64,000 bases of DNA, from positions 310,001 through 374,000 of the forward strand of contig JIBW01000004.1 in assembly GCA_012970285.1 (NCBI GenBank). Reading direction: 5' to 3'. Shown here piece by piece: positions 34,608 through 42,769 of the stretch (position 1 is its first letter; the number at the start of each line of letters is the position of its first letter). The DNA is from Bacillaceae bacterium JMAK1. Lineage in GTDB: Bacteria; Bacillota; Bacilli; Bacillales; Marinococcaceae. The position numbers and the translations under genes are program-made. The notes below the pieces were generated by a model that did not search any database, was not told the DNA's origin, and saw only the letters and a program-made list of their open reading frames with translations.

Positions 34608-35792
34608 ATGACCTTATCACTTACATTACCACAAGCAGATCGAACCTTGGCGAACTATACAGTAAAGAATAACGAATCAATTGTGTTACCAAAACAAGAT
34701 AGTTTCAAGTCAAGAGTGGCCTATTCAGCAGTTCATGTTGTTGCGGACCCTCTACGTAACAAAGACCCCATTCTTTCACCTTCAATCGATTGGGATGCTA
34801 CGTTAAAATATCGTCATTATTTATGGGATATGGGGTTGGCAGTAGCGGAAGCAATGGACACGTCACAAAGAGGCATGGGTTTACATTGGCCACAAGCAAA
34901 AGAGTTAATTAGTCGATCTGTAAGTGAAGCAAAAGCGTGCAATGGATTAATTGCTTGCGGGGCAGGAACTGATCATTTAGAACCTTCCGAGACGGTTAAG
35001 ATTGACGATGTGATCGAAGCCTATGAAATGCAATGTTCTCATATTGAGAAAGTAGGGGGAAAGATCATTGTAATGGCAAGCCGGGCATTGGCAAAGTGTG
35101 CAACCTCACCTGATGATTACGTGAAGGTTTATAATCGGATATTGGCACAAGTGTCAGAACCTGTCATTCTACATTGGCTAGGGGATATGTTTGATCCTAA
35201 TCTACAAGGATATTGGGGAAGTAATGATATCGATCAAGCGATGGATCATTGCCTTACTATTATTCAGGAAAATGAAAGCAAAATTGATGGTATCAAAATT
35301 TCACTTCTCGATGCGGATAAAGAAATTCGAATGAGAAGGTTATTGCCAGAGAGTGTACGGATGTATACCGGAGATGACTTTAACTATCCGTCATTAATTG
35401 AAGGTGATGAATTTGGTTATAGTGATGCACTGTTAGGGATCTTTGACGCAATAGCTCCTGCAGCAGCATCGGCTTTACAAGACCTTGACCTTGGGGATCA
35501 CGCTGCTTTTCGAAATACATTAGATAAGACCGTACCCTTGGCGAGACATATTTTTCAAAAGCCGACATTTTCCTATAAAACAGGAATTGTGTTTCTCGCT
35601 TATTTAAATGGTCATCAAAATCACTTTCGTATGATCGCAGGTTCGGAGAGTGCTCGTTCGACCATTCACTTTACTGAATTATTCAAATTAGCTGACGAAG
35701 GGAATGTTTTGCATGATCCACAGCTTGCGGTACAACGGATGAAAAACTGGCTAACTTTATCAGGGATAGCTCAAGCGGAGGTGACGATATGA
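34608..35792 (+). CDS. DUF993 family TIM-barrel protein (dihydrodipicolinate-synthase-like)
   Basis: A 394-aa protein of the DUF993 family, related to DapA/NAL class I aldolases. Features visible: 'HYLWDMGLAVAEAMDTSQRGMGLHWPQAKELI', 'GLIACGAGTDHLEP', 'VILHWLGDMFDPNLQGYWG', and a candidate Schiff-base Lys in 'KIDGIKISLLDADKE'. No reaction is established to my knowledge. AGGAGG precedes ATG and the gene overlaps the next one (ATGA). The context, between a keto-sugar-forming dehydrogenase and an isomerase/epimerase, suggests it cleaves or isomerises a keto-sugar. Confidence 0.85.
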   Translation: MTLSLTLPQADRTLANYTVKNNESIVLPKQDSFKSRVAYSAVHVVADPLRNKDPILSPSIDWDATLKYRHYLWDMGLAVAEAMDTSQRGMGLHWPQAKELISRSVSEAKACNGLIACGAGTDHLEPSETVKIDDVIEAYEMQCSHIEKVGGKIIVMASRALAKCATSPDDYVKVYNRILAQVSEPVILHWLGDMFDPNLQGYWGSNDIDQAMDHCLTIIQENESKIDGIKISLLDADKEIRMRRLLPESVRMYTGDDFNYPSLIEGDEFGYSDALLGIFDAIAPAAASALQDLDLGDHAAFRNTLDKTVPLARHIFQKPTFSYKTGIVFLAYLNGHQNHFRMIAGSESARSTIHFTELFKLADEGNVLHDPQLAVQRMKNWLTLSGIAQAEVTI

Positions 35793-36610
35793 ATGAGAAG
35801 GTTGCTGATCATCGATTGAGCCTTAATCAAATTACAACAGAGAACTGGAATTTAAAAGAAGCCGCTGCTGGTTGTGCTGAACAAGGAATTGAATGGATAG
35901 GCATATGGCGCCATAAAGTTCATGAAATTGGATTAAAAGAAGCGAAGCAAACGATTAAAAACTATAATTTAAAAGTATCTAGTTTATGTAGGGGAGGAAT
36001 GTTTCCTGCTGCGACAGATTTAATTCGTCAAGAGCGAATTGATGATAATAAACGTGCGATTGAAGAAGCGGCTGAGTTAGGAGCTGAAGTTCTAGTCCTG
36101 GTCTGTGGTTCTTCGCCAGATAAAGATTTACAGACTAGTAGACGTTGGGTACAAGAAGGAATAGAAGCGATTGTACCTTTTGCAGAGGATCATGGTGTGA
36201 AGTTAGGAATTGAGCCATTACATCCAATGTATGCAGCCGATCGTTCGGTAATTGTAACTCTAGGAGAAGCTAATGAAATGCAACGAGCAATTGCTTCAAA
36301 ACAAGTAGGGGTAATTGTGGATGTTTTTCATGTTTGGTGGGATCCATTATTATACAAACATATTGAGGACGCTCGAGGTAGTATTTTAGGGTTCCATGTT
36401 TCTGATTGGAAGGTACCCATTCATGATCTTTTTAAAGCTCGTTCGTTTATGGGTGAGGGTATAATCGACATTCCAAGAATTCGAAAAGCTGTGGATCATC
36501 AAGGCTATGACGGACCTATCGAAGTTGAAATTATGAACCAATCGATTTGGGATTTACCAGGAGAAGAAACGCTTCAGAAGATGAAGGCCAGTTATCGCTC
36601 TCATGTGTAG
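35789..36610 (+). CDS. Sugar phosphate isomerase/epimerase family protein (xylose isomerase-like TIM barrel)
   Basis: A 273-aa AP-endonuclease-2/xylose isomerase-like TIM barrel. Metal-ligand positions are recognisable: 'LGIEPLHPMYA' (Glu), 'VGVIVDVFHVWWDP' (Asp/His), 'ILGFHVSDWKVP' (His, Asp) and 'GPIEVEIMN' (Glu). Such proteins act as epimerases, isomerases or 3-keto-sugar hydratases/lyases. ATG overlaps the DUF993 stop. A terminator follows before the TRAP genes, so it ends the enzyme operon. Confidence 0.87.
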   Translation: MNEKVADHRLSLNQITTENWNLKEAAAGCAEQGIEWIGIWRHKVHEIGLKEAKQTIKNYNLKVSSLCRGGMFPAATDLIRQERIDDNKRAIEEAAELGAEVLVLVCGSSPDKDLQTSRRWVQEGIEAIVPFAEDHGVKLGIEPLHPMYAADRSVIVTLGEANEMQRAIASKQVGVIVDVFHVWWDPLLYKHIEDARGSILGFHVSDWKVPIHDLFKARSFMGEGIIDIPRIRKAVDHQGYDGPIEVEIMNQSIWDLPGEETLQKMKASYRSHV

Positions 36611-36638
36611 AAAAAGCGAAGCGATGGCTTCGCTTTTT
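36611..36638 (+). terminator. Terminator between enzyme and TRAP genes
   Basis: AAAAAGCGAAGC-GATG-GCTTCGCTTTTT, perfect 12-bp stem with T run at the 3' arm. Confidence 0.85.
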
Positions 36639-36643
36639 CACTA

Positions 36644-36658
36644 TTGTAAACGCTTTAT
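36644..36658. promoter_or_regulatory. CcpA cre-like site upstream of the TRAP operon
   Basis: TTGTAAACGCTTTAT agrees with the cre consensus WTGNAANCGNWNNCW at 14 of 15 positions, 24 bp before the GTG start of the TRAP binding-protein gene. Its place suggests catabolite repression; not tested. Confidence 0.45.
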
Positions 36659-36681
36659 AACAAATTTTAGGAGGAGTACTA

Positions 36682-37743
36682 GTGAAAATATCTTTTCTTA
36701 ATCGGAGTTGGGTTATAGCGTTACTTTTTATAAGTGGATGTGGGATTGCAAGTGAAGAAGTAGTTGTTCCTGAGGAGACTGACAACAACGAAGAAAACGT
36801 AGAAACATCTGAAGTGGATACTAGCAATAGCGAATATACAATTCAATTTGCCCACGTTGTTAATCCCTCAACTGCAAAAGGTCAAGCAGCTGAGTATTTC
36901 GCAGATCGATTAGAAGAAGAAACCGAAGGACGTATTGCGGTAAACGTTTATCCTGATTCTCAGTTAGGAAGTGACCGAGAGATTACAGAACAGATGCAAA
37001 CTGGAACGATTGAAATGAATGCACCGTTCACTGGTGTGTTACCTTCGTTTGTCCCTCAATTCCAGGTGTATGACTTACCTTATTTATTTGAAGATAGGGA
37101 CCATGCTTTTGAGCTCTCTAATGGTGAATTAGGTGAAGTTTTGAATGAATATTTATTAGAGCAAGGATTACGCACGCTCGGTTTTTGGGATGGGGGCTTT
37201 AAACAGCTAACGAACTCTGTTCGTCCAATAGAGAGTCTTGAAGATATGCAAGGTCTGACAATGCGAGCATCTCAAAGCCCACTTTTAATTTCACAATTCA
37301 GAGCCTGGGGTGCAAATGGGGAGTCTGTTGATTTCTCAGAGTTGTACACTTCCTTGGAACAAGGAACAGTAGATGGACAAGAAAATCCACTATCGAATAT
37401 TGTTTCACAAAATCTATATGAGGCACAGAGTTATATCACATATAGTGATCATGGTTATATGGGATATCCACTATTAATTAGTGAAACATTCTTTCAAGAG
37501 CTACCAACTGATTTGCAGGAAATTGTTGTATCAGTAGCTGATGAGACGAGTGAATGGCAATGGGATATATCTGAAGAATCTGAACAAGAGTATATGCAAA
37601 CTCTTGAAGAATCCTCAATCGAAATTCATACCCTATCTGATGAAGAACGAGAAGCATTTCGGGATGCGGGTTTAAGTATTTATGATCAGTATCGAGATAG
37701 TATTGAAGGTGGGGATGAAATTATAGATCTAATAGAGAATTAG
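36682..37743 (+). CDS. TRAP transporter solute-binding lipoprotein, DctP family
   Basis: A 353-aa binding protein with lipobox 'ISGC' (Cys20) and a short acidic linker. DctP motifs: 'IQFAHVVNPSTAKGQAAEYFADRLEE', 'VYPDSQLGSDREITEQMQTG', the carboxylate-binding Arg region 'GLTMRASQSPLL' and 'GTVDGQENPLSNI'. GTG start with AGGAGG 8 bp upstream. Being lipid-anchored fits a Gram-positive TRAP system. It heads the three-gene dctPQM set and probably imports the sugar acid used by the preceding enzymes. Confidence 0.92.
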   Translation: MKISFLNRSWVIALLFISGCGIASEEVVVPEETDNNEENVETSEVDTSNSEYTIQFAHVVNPSTAKGQAAEYFADRLEEETEGRIAVNVYPDSQLGSDREITEQMQTGTIEMNAPFTGVLPSFVPQFQVYDLPYLFEDRDHAFELSNGELGEVLNEYLLEQGLRTLGFWDGGFKQLTNSVRPIESLEDMQGLTMRASQSPLLISQFRAWGANGESVDFSELYTSLEQGTVDGQENPLSNIVSQNLYEAQSYITYSDHGYMGYPLLISETFFQELPTDLQEIVVSVADETSEWQWDISEESEQEYMQTLEESSIEIHTLSDEEREAFRDAGLSIYDQYRDSIEGGDEIIDLIEN

Positions 37744-37808
37744 ACAACACAACGCAGGGTGCCATTAAAAGTGTTTCTCAATTCTTTAACATTAGGGGGT
37801 GTTAATGG

Positions 37809-38306
37809 TTGAAACGATTTAATCAGTCTCTTAATTATATTGAAGAGTATTTTAGCGTACTTTCACTACTACTTGCCTCAGTTTTAATATTTATAAATGT
37901 AATCATGAGGTATTTTTTTGGCACATCAATTCCATGGTCTGGTGAGCTCGCACGCTATTTAATTATTTGGTTTATATTCATTGGAAGTAGTATTGCTGTA
38001 AGAGAACGTGCACACGCAAAAGTGGATGTGCTTATTGCACATGTTCCACCTTTTTATAAGAAAGCTTTATCAATATTAGCTTCTGCAGTAGGTATAGTTT
38101 TTTGTGTCTTTATCATCGTTTCGGGAATACAAACCATTCAAACAGTCGTCTCATTTACCAACATTACACCTGCATTAGGAATTCCGATGTACATTCCTTA
38201 TCTTGCTTTGCCAATTGGCGCAGCGTTAATGATGTACAGGTTTATACAAGTGATCTTTGAAGACATAAAGGGTGATTTTACTCAAGAAGAGGAGGGCACC
38301 CAATGA
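37809..38306 (+). CDS. TRAP transporter small permease, DctQ family
   Basis: A 165-aa four-helix protein with the DctQ motif 'FFGTSIPWSGELARYLIIWFIFIGSSIAVRERAHAKVDVL'. TTG start is preferred: AGGGGGTG is 7 bp upstream and the nearby ATG is in another frame that stops after five codons. Its stop overlaps the DctM ATG (ATGA), giving coupled synthesis of the two membrane subunits. Confidence 0.9.
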   Translation: MKRFNQSLNYIEEYFSVLSLLLASVLIFINVIMRYFFGTSIPWSGELARYLIIWFIFIGSSIAVRERAHAKVDVLIAHVPPFYKKALSILASAVGIVFCVFIIVSGIQTIQTVVSFTNITPALGIPMYIPYLALPIGAALMMYRFIQVIFEDIKGDFTQEEEGTQ

Positions 38307-39571
38307 TAGCAATACTGCTCTTCATCGTACTCATGCTAACGAGTACTCCTTTGGCAGCAGCTTTAGGTCTAAGTAGTATTTATGCTCTTTTGGACTCAGG
38401 CCATTCACTTGATAATGCCACCCGTTCTATGTTTGCAGGAATTGACTCATTTACATTAATGGCGATCCCATTTTTCATCTTTGCAGGTGATTTAATGCTT
38501 GCTGGCGGTACATCAAGAAGGCTGGTTGAAATGGCAAAGAAAATCATTGGGTGGACGACGGGAGGGTTGCCAATCGCGGGTGTCTTATCGTCAATGTTTT
38601 TTGCATCTTTATCAGGCTCTAGTCCAGCGACTGTTGCTGCTGTAGGGGGAGTGATGATCCCTTCTTTGAGAGAGGCAAATTACAGTGCTAAATTCGCGGT
38701 TGGTCTAATGTGTGCAGCTGGTTCACTTGGAATTATCATTCCACCTAGCATTACTTTGCTCGTTTATGGAGTAACAGCCGGTGTATCAATTAGTGAGTTG
38801 TTTATTGCCGGTATCATACCAGGAATATTTATTGGCGTTGTATTAATCATCGTTAGTTATATTATAGCCCGTATACAGGGGCATCAACCTGGAGAAAGAA
38901 GCTCACTGAAAGAAATTCTACACGCTACGATTGATGCAGTATGGGGCATTATTATGCCAGTGATCGTTTTAGGTGGTATATACTTCGGAATCTTTACGCC
39001 AACAGAAGCAGCTGCTGTCGCTATTATCTACAGCTTGATCATCGGTATGTTCGTTTATAAAGAAATAAACGTAAAAAAGCTTTTTGAAGTGGCGAAGCGT
39101 TCAGTCGTTATCTCTTCTATGGTTATGTTAGTGATTGCTGCGGCTCAAATATTTAGTTGGTATCTAACAATAGAGCAAATCCCAAGCGATGTAGCTAGTC
39201 AAATCCTTTCGTATTCGACCAATCCTATTATTATTATGTTACTCATAACACTTATCCTGCTAATTGTTGGTATGTTCATGGATACAAGCGCAGCGGTGCT
39301 CATATTGACACCGATCTTCTTACCTGTTGTTATGGCTTTTGGAATGAGCCCGATCCACCTAGGAATTGTTATGATTGTTAATTTGGCTATCGGAATGTTG
39401 ACACCACCATTTGGCTTGAATCTATTTGTAGCGTCAGGAATTAGTAAGCTCCCGTTAACAACCGTTGTGCGAGCGGCTCTTCCGTTTGTTTTTGTGCTTA
39501 TCTTTGCGCTTCTTGTTATTACGTTCACACCAGGCATGTCTACGTTTTTACCTTCATTTATCAATAATTAA
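38303..39571 (+). CDS. TRAP transporter large permease, DctM family
   Basis: A 422-aa, about 12-helix sodium-coupled permease. DctM hallmarks: 'GIDSFTLMAIPFFIFAGDLM', 'SMFFASLSGSSPATVAAVGGVMIP', 'GIIIPPSITLLVYGV' and 'GMLTPPFGLNLFVASG'. It completes the TRAP system; no transporter gene beyond it on this strand until the binding-protein array. Confidence 0.93.
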   Translation: MIAILLFIVLMLTSTPLAAALGLSSIYALLDSGHSLDNATRSMFAGIDSFTLMAIPFFIFAGDLMLAGGTSRRLVEMAKKIIGWTTGGLPIAGVLSSMFFASLSGSSPATVAAVGGVMIPSLREANYSAKFAVGLMCAAGSLGIIIPPSITLLVYGVTAGVSISELFIAGIIPGIFIGVVLIIVSYIIARIQGHQPGERSSLKEILHATIDAVWGIIMPVIVLGGIYFGIFTPTEAAAVAIIYSLIIGMFVYKEINVKKLFEVAKRSVVISSMVMLVIAAAQIFSWYLTIEQIPSDVASQILSYSTNPIIIMLLITLILLIVGMFMDTSAAVLILTPIFLPVVMAFGMSPIHLGIVMIVNLAIGMLTPPFGLNLFVASGISKLPLTTVVRAALPFVFVLIFALLVITFTPGMSTFLPSFINN

Positions 39572-39632
39572 GAATGAGAGAAAAGTTTTAGAGAGGGAAA
39601 TGAACCGATTCATTATAGCTAAACAGTAACAT

Positions 39633-39684
39633 ACCCAAGGTGAGAGTCATTCCTCATGTAGAGTTTATGACTTACGCCTTGGGC
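39633..39684. terminator. Long imperfect hairpin between convergent units
   Basis: CCCAAGG and AGTCAT arms pair with ATGACT and CCTTGGG (39633-39650 / 39667-39684) with a small internal mismatch, between the TRAP operon and the minus-strand binding-protein gene. No clear U-tract. Confidence 0.5.
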
Positions 39685-39699
39685 TTAGCTTCAAACTAC

Positions 39700-41274
39700 T
39701 TATTCTATTGTCGTATTCCAAAGAATTGGGCCGATCAAGTCTTCATAGTTTACAACATTGCTACGAATGCCTGTTAAACCTGATGATTTACCGATGTTGA
39801 GCATGGGCATGTCTTCATAGAATTGAACTTGTAATTCTTCAAAGACTTCAAATGCTTCTTCTTGTGTAGGTTGCTCTTTAATTTCATCAAGGAGTCGATC
39901 TAACTCTTCACTCTTTGTCCAACCAACGTAGGCTGCGCGTTTACTTAATGTCGGGTATTGATGTGGGATGAGTCTCGTTGAGAAACTCGTAATTGCAATA
40001 TCAAAGTTACTAGGGTCCTCAGAGAGTTCTAGATACGTCGGCCAATCGGTTACTTCTAAGACCGCGTTCATCCCGAGTTCTTCGAGTTGTTGATGTAAAA
40101 CGATCGCGGTGTTGTAGAGTGAATCATAATCTCTTGCAACTAGAATAACAACTTCTTCACCATCGTAACCTGCCTCATCCAGCATTTCTTGTGCCCGTTC
40201 TGGATCATTTTGGAAAAAGTGTTCTTCACCAGCGAGAGAATGCCAGTCCACCTGATCTTCAAACATGATGCCTGCATCTAGCGAAAAGAACTCTTCAGAT
40301 ACGTAAGCTCCGAGCATGATGGCTTCGTTGTCAATGGCTGTGTTCACGGCTTGCCTCATAAGAGGGTCAGTAAACACGCCTTCTTCCTCATTAAAGATTC
40401 CAGTTTGTAAAGAGCCGAGAGCTGTGACGAGCTCAACATCTGGCTGTGCTTCGAGTTGTTCGGCGTTATCGAGAGGTACATTAACAATGACGTCGTACTC
40501 ACCGGTTTGTATACCGGCAATTCGAGTTGATGAGTCCGTTACAAACTCAAAATACAAGTTGTCGATCAATGCTTCTTTATGACCTGCGAGTCCACTTGAT
40601 TCTTCGTCAGATGGCACGTAATCTTCAAAGCGTTGCAAGTGGATGTGCTGATCCGTTTGCCAATCGACGAATTCGAAAGGTCCTGTCCCAACAAACTCCG
40701 TAACGCCTGTTCCATCTGCTTCATCAACGATCTCTTTTGGCATAATCGCCGCAATCTGAACGACTTCTGCTAGCACGTTTAACATAATGGAAGAAGGTTC
40801 GTCCAATTGAAGTTCGACTGTATAATCATCAACCTCGACGAACGATGCATGTTCTAAATTGGAGCGACCTTGAGTAGTCGTTTCTTTCCAACGTTCCATC
40901 GAAGCAACCACGTCTTCAGCGATCATTTCCTTTCCATTGTGGAAGAGAACGCCTTGTCGCAAGTTGAACGTGATCGTTTCACCATCATCGATTTCTTCAA
41001 TTGATTCAGCAAGCATCGGGACGACTTCGAAATCTTCGTTGATCGTTACGAGTGTTTCATAAAAGTGGCGGGTAATGTCACGAGTTGCAACAGCTGTTGT
41101 TATGTATGGATCAAGTGATTCTGGTTGAGCGGGGTACCCGACTCTTAACTCTTCAGTAATTTGATCACTTGTTGGTGATGCGTCTGTACTTTCTGATGTT
41201 CCACTATCACTATCATTATTACAGGCAACTAAAAGGCCGGCAGAAATAAGGCTTAAAGGCAACCATTTCTTCAC
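39700..41274 (-). CDS. Solute-binding lipoprotein, family 5, array member 1
   Basis: A 524-aa DppA/OppA-type binding protein with lipobox 'LVAC' (Cys18), acidic Ser/Asp linker and family-5 segments 'AQPESLDPYITTAVATRDI', 'LFHNGKEMIAEDVVASMERW', 'GTGPFEFVDWQTDQHIH'. GTG 41274 is chosen: GGGAGGA lies 7 bp upstream and is itself inside the longer ATG 41289 frame. It is the only array member on the minus strand, divergent from an M20D amidohydrolase gene. It is most like array member 5 by inspection. Confidence 0.92.
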   Translation of the reverse strand: MKKWLPLSLISAGLLVACNNDSDSGTSESTDASPTSDQITEELRVGYPAQPESLDPYITTAVATRDITRHFYETLVTINEDFEVVPMLAESIEEIDDGETITFNLRQGVLFHNGKEMIAEDVVASMERWKETTTQGRSNLEHASFVEVDDYTVELQLDEPSSIMLNVLAEVVQIAAIMPKEIVDEADGTGVTEFVGTGPFEFVDWQTDQHIHLQRFEDYVPSDEESSGLAGHKEALIDNLYFEFVTDSSTRIAGIQTGEYDVIVNVPLDNAEQLEAQPDVELVTALGSLQTGIFNEEEGVFTDPLMRQAVNTAIDNEAIMLGAYVSEEFFSLDAGIMFEDQVDWHSLAGEEHFFQNDPERAQEMLDEAGYDGEEVVILVARDYDSLYNTAIVLHQQLEELGMNAVLEVTDWPTYLELSEDPSNFDIAITSFSTRLIPHQYPTLSKRAAYVGWTKSEELDRLLDEIKEQPTQEEAFEVFEELQVQFYEDMPMLNIGKSSGLTGIRSNVVNYEDLIGPILWNTTIE

Positions 41275-41301
41275 ATTTATTCCTCCCATAGGTGTATTTG
41301 C

Positions 41302-41315
41302 AGAACGGTTGTTCT
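41302..41315. promoter_or_regulatory. Short inverted repeat in divergent region
   Basis: AGAAC-GGTT-GTTCT, 28 bp upstream of the GTG of array member 1 and shared with the divergent M20D gene; possible operator, weak evidence. Confidence 0.3.
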
Positions 41316-41459
41316 ATGTATTATTGTTTAGTGTATCGTAATTGATAGAAAATTCAATAGTTTTGTTAGAAAAGTTAACAAAGTAGTGAAAAAATTGTGT
41401 AAGATGGGATATAGTTAAAGTGAACGTTTTTAATCTCTATTAACGAGGAGGGGAATGGG

Positions 41460-42632
41460 ATGGCACTTACATATCCATTAACAAATGAGGCAATTTTCAC
41501 ACAAATGGTAGAGTGGAGAAGACATTTTCATCGCTATCCAGAATTATCATTTCAAGAGGTAGAAACACCGAAATACATTGCGAACCTGCTAAAAGATTTA
41601 GGGTTAGACGTACGTGAACAAGTCGGGGGACGTGGCGTCGTTGCAACACTTCACGGTGCTGGGGAAGGGCCGACAATTGCTTTTCGGGCAGATTTTGATG
41701 CGTTGCCGATTCAAGAGGAGAACAATGTAGCGTATGCGTCAGAAAACCCAGGAGTGATGCATGCGTGTGGTCACGATGGTCATTCAGCTGCTCTATTAGG
41801 TGTCGCACATTTGCTGACAGAAATGAAAGAAGAATTGAATGGCAAGGTCGTCTTTATTTTTCAACATGCAGAAGAGCTAACGCCAGGTGGAGCAATTGCA
41901 ATGGTTGAAGATGGTTGTCTTGATGGGGTCGATGTCATCTTCGGTGCACACGTTTCTTCGGACTTAGAGCTTGGGCTGTACAATGTACGTAGTGGTGCAA
42001 TTATGGCTGCGGCAGATGCATTTTCTGTAGAGATTCAAGGGAAAGGCGGGCATGGAGCGAAGCCGCATACGACGATCGATCCAATTACTGCAGGAACGTC
42101 ACTCGTTAATGATTTACAACGAATTGTTTCTCGTCGGGTTGATCCGATTGATCAAGCTGTTGTTTCTGTATGTAAGTTCCAATCTGGGAGTGCGTTTAAC
42201 GTTATTCCTGATAAGGCAAGTGTTGCAGGAACAGTACGGACGTTTAATAAAGAGACAAGAACTCAAATTGAACGAGACATTGAGCGCATCGTGTCTGGTG
42301 TAGAACTTACAGGCGATGTTACTTGTTCATTAACGTATACGAAAGGTTATCCGACCGTTGTCAATCACGAGAAAGAAACAGCACTTGTGAAAGAAGTGAT
42401 GAACAACAAAGTCGGTGAAGCGGCTGTGATTGAACGCCCTCCGATGATGGGAGCAGAAGACTTTGCCTATTATCTAGAAAATGTTCCAGGGACGTTTATT
42501 CATGTTGGAGCGATGACGGATGATCCGGATACTCAATATCCGCATCACCATCCACGGTTTAACTTTGATGAACGAGCGCTCGGCAACATCGGAACGCTCT
42601 TTGTAAGTCTTGCAGAAAGCTATTTAAAATGA
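41460..42632 (+). CDS. M20D amidohydrolase (N-acyl-amino acid hydrolase / aminoacylase type)
   Basis: A 390-aa metallohydrolase: 'RRHFHRYPELSFQEVETP' at the N-terminus, 'HACGHDGHSAALLG' and 'FQHAEELTPGGA' for metal ligands and the catalytic Glu, 'GKGGHGAKPHTTIDPI' for the dimerisation domain, 'MMGAEDFAYY' near the end. Members include hippuricase, IAA-amino acid hydrolase and N-acetyl-diaminopimelate deacetylase, not separable here. RBS GAGGAGGGG. Lies between binding-protein genes on both sides, so it may process the imported compound. Confidence 0.9.
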   Translation: MALTYPLTNEAIFTQMVEWRRHFHRYPELSFQEVETPKYIANLLKDLGLDVREQVGGRGVVATLHGAGEGPTIAFRADFDALPIQEENNVAYASENPGVMHACGHDGHSAALLGVAHLLTEMKEELNGKVVFIFQHAEELTPGGAIAMVEDGCLDGVDVIFGAHVSSDLELGLYNVRSGAIMAAADAFSVEIQGKGGHGAKPHTTIDPITAGTSLVNDLQRIVSRRVDPIDQAVVSVCKFQSGSAFNVIPDKASVAGTVRTFNKETRTQIERDIERIVSGVELTGDVTCSLTYTKGYPTVVNHEKETALVKEVMNNKVGEAAVIERPPMMGAEDFAYYLENVPGTFIHVGAMTDDPDTQYPHHHPRFNFDERALGNIGTLFVSLAESYLK

Positions 42633-42635
42633 TGG

Positions 42636-42670
42636 ATAAGCCTATAGATCGAACAGGTCTATAGGCTTAT
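42636..42670 (+). terminator. Terminator of the M20D gene
   Basis: ATAAGCCTATAGA / TCTATAGGCTTAT, 13-bp stem followed by TTTTT. Confidence 0.85.
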
Positions 42671-42710
42671 TTTTTAAATAAAATGATAGATAAACTGACA
42701 AAAGTCGTGA

Positions 42711-42738
42711 TTGTTTTTTAGAATTTTGTAAATATTAT
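42711..42738 (+). promoter_or_regulatory. Predicted promoter of array members 2 and 3
   Basis: TTGTTT (42711-42716), 16-bp spacer, TATTAT (42733-42738), 31 bp before the start codon. Confidence 0.4.
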
Positions 42739-42769
42739 AGAGCGATAGCTTTTAAGGGAGGATCACCTG

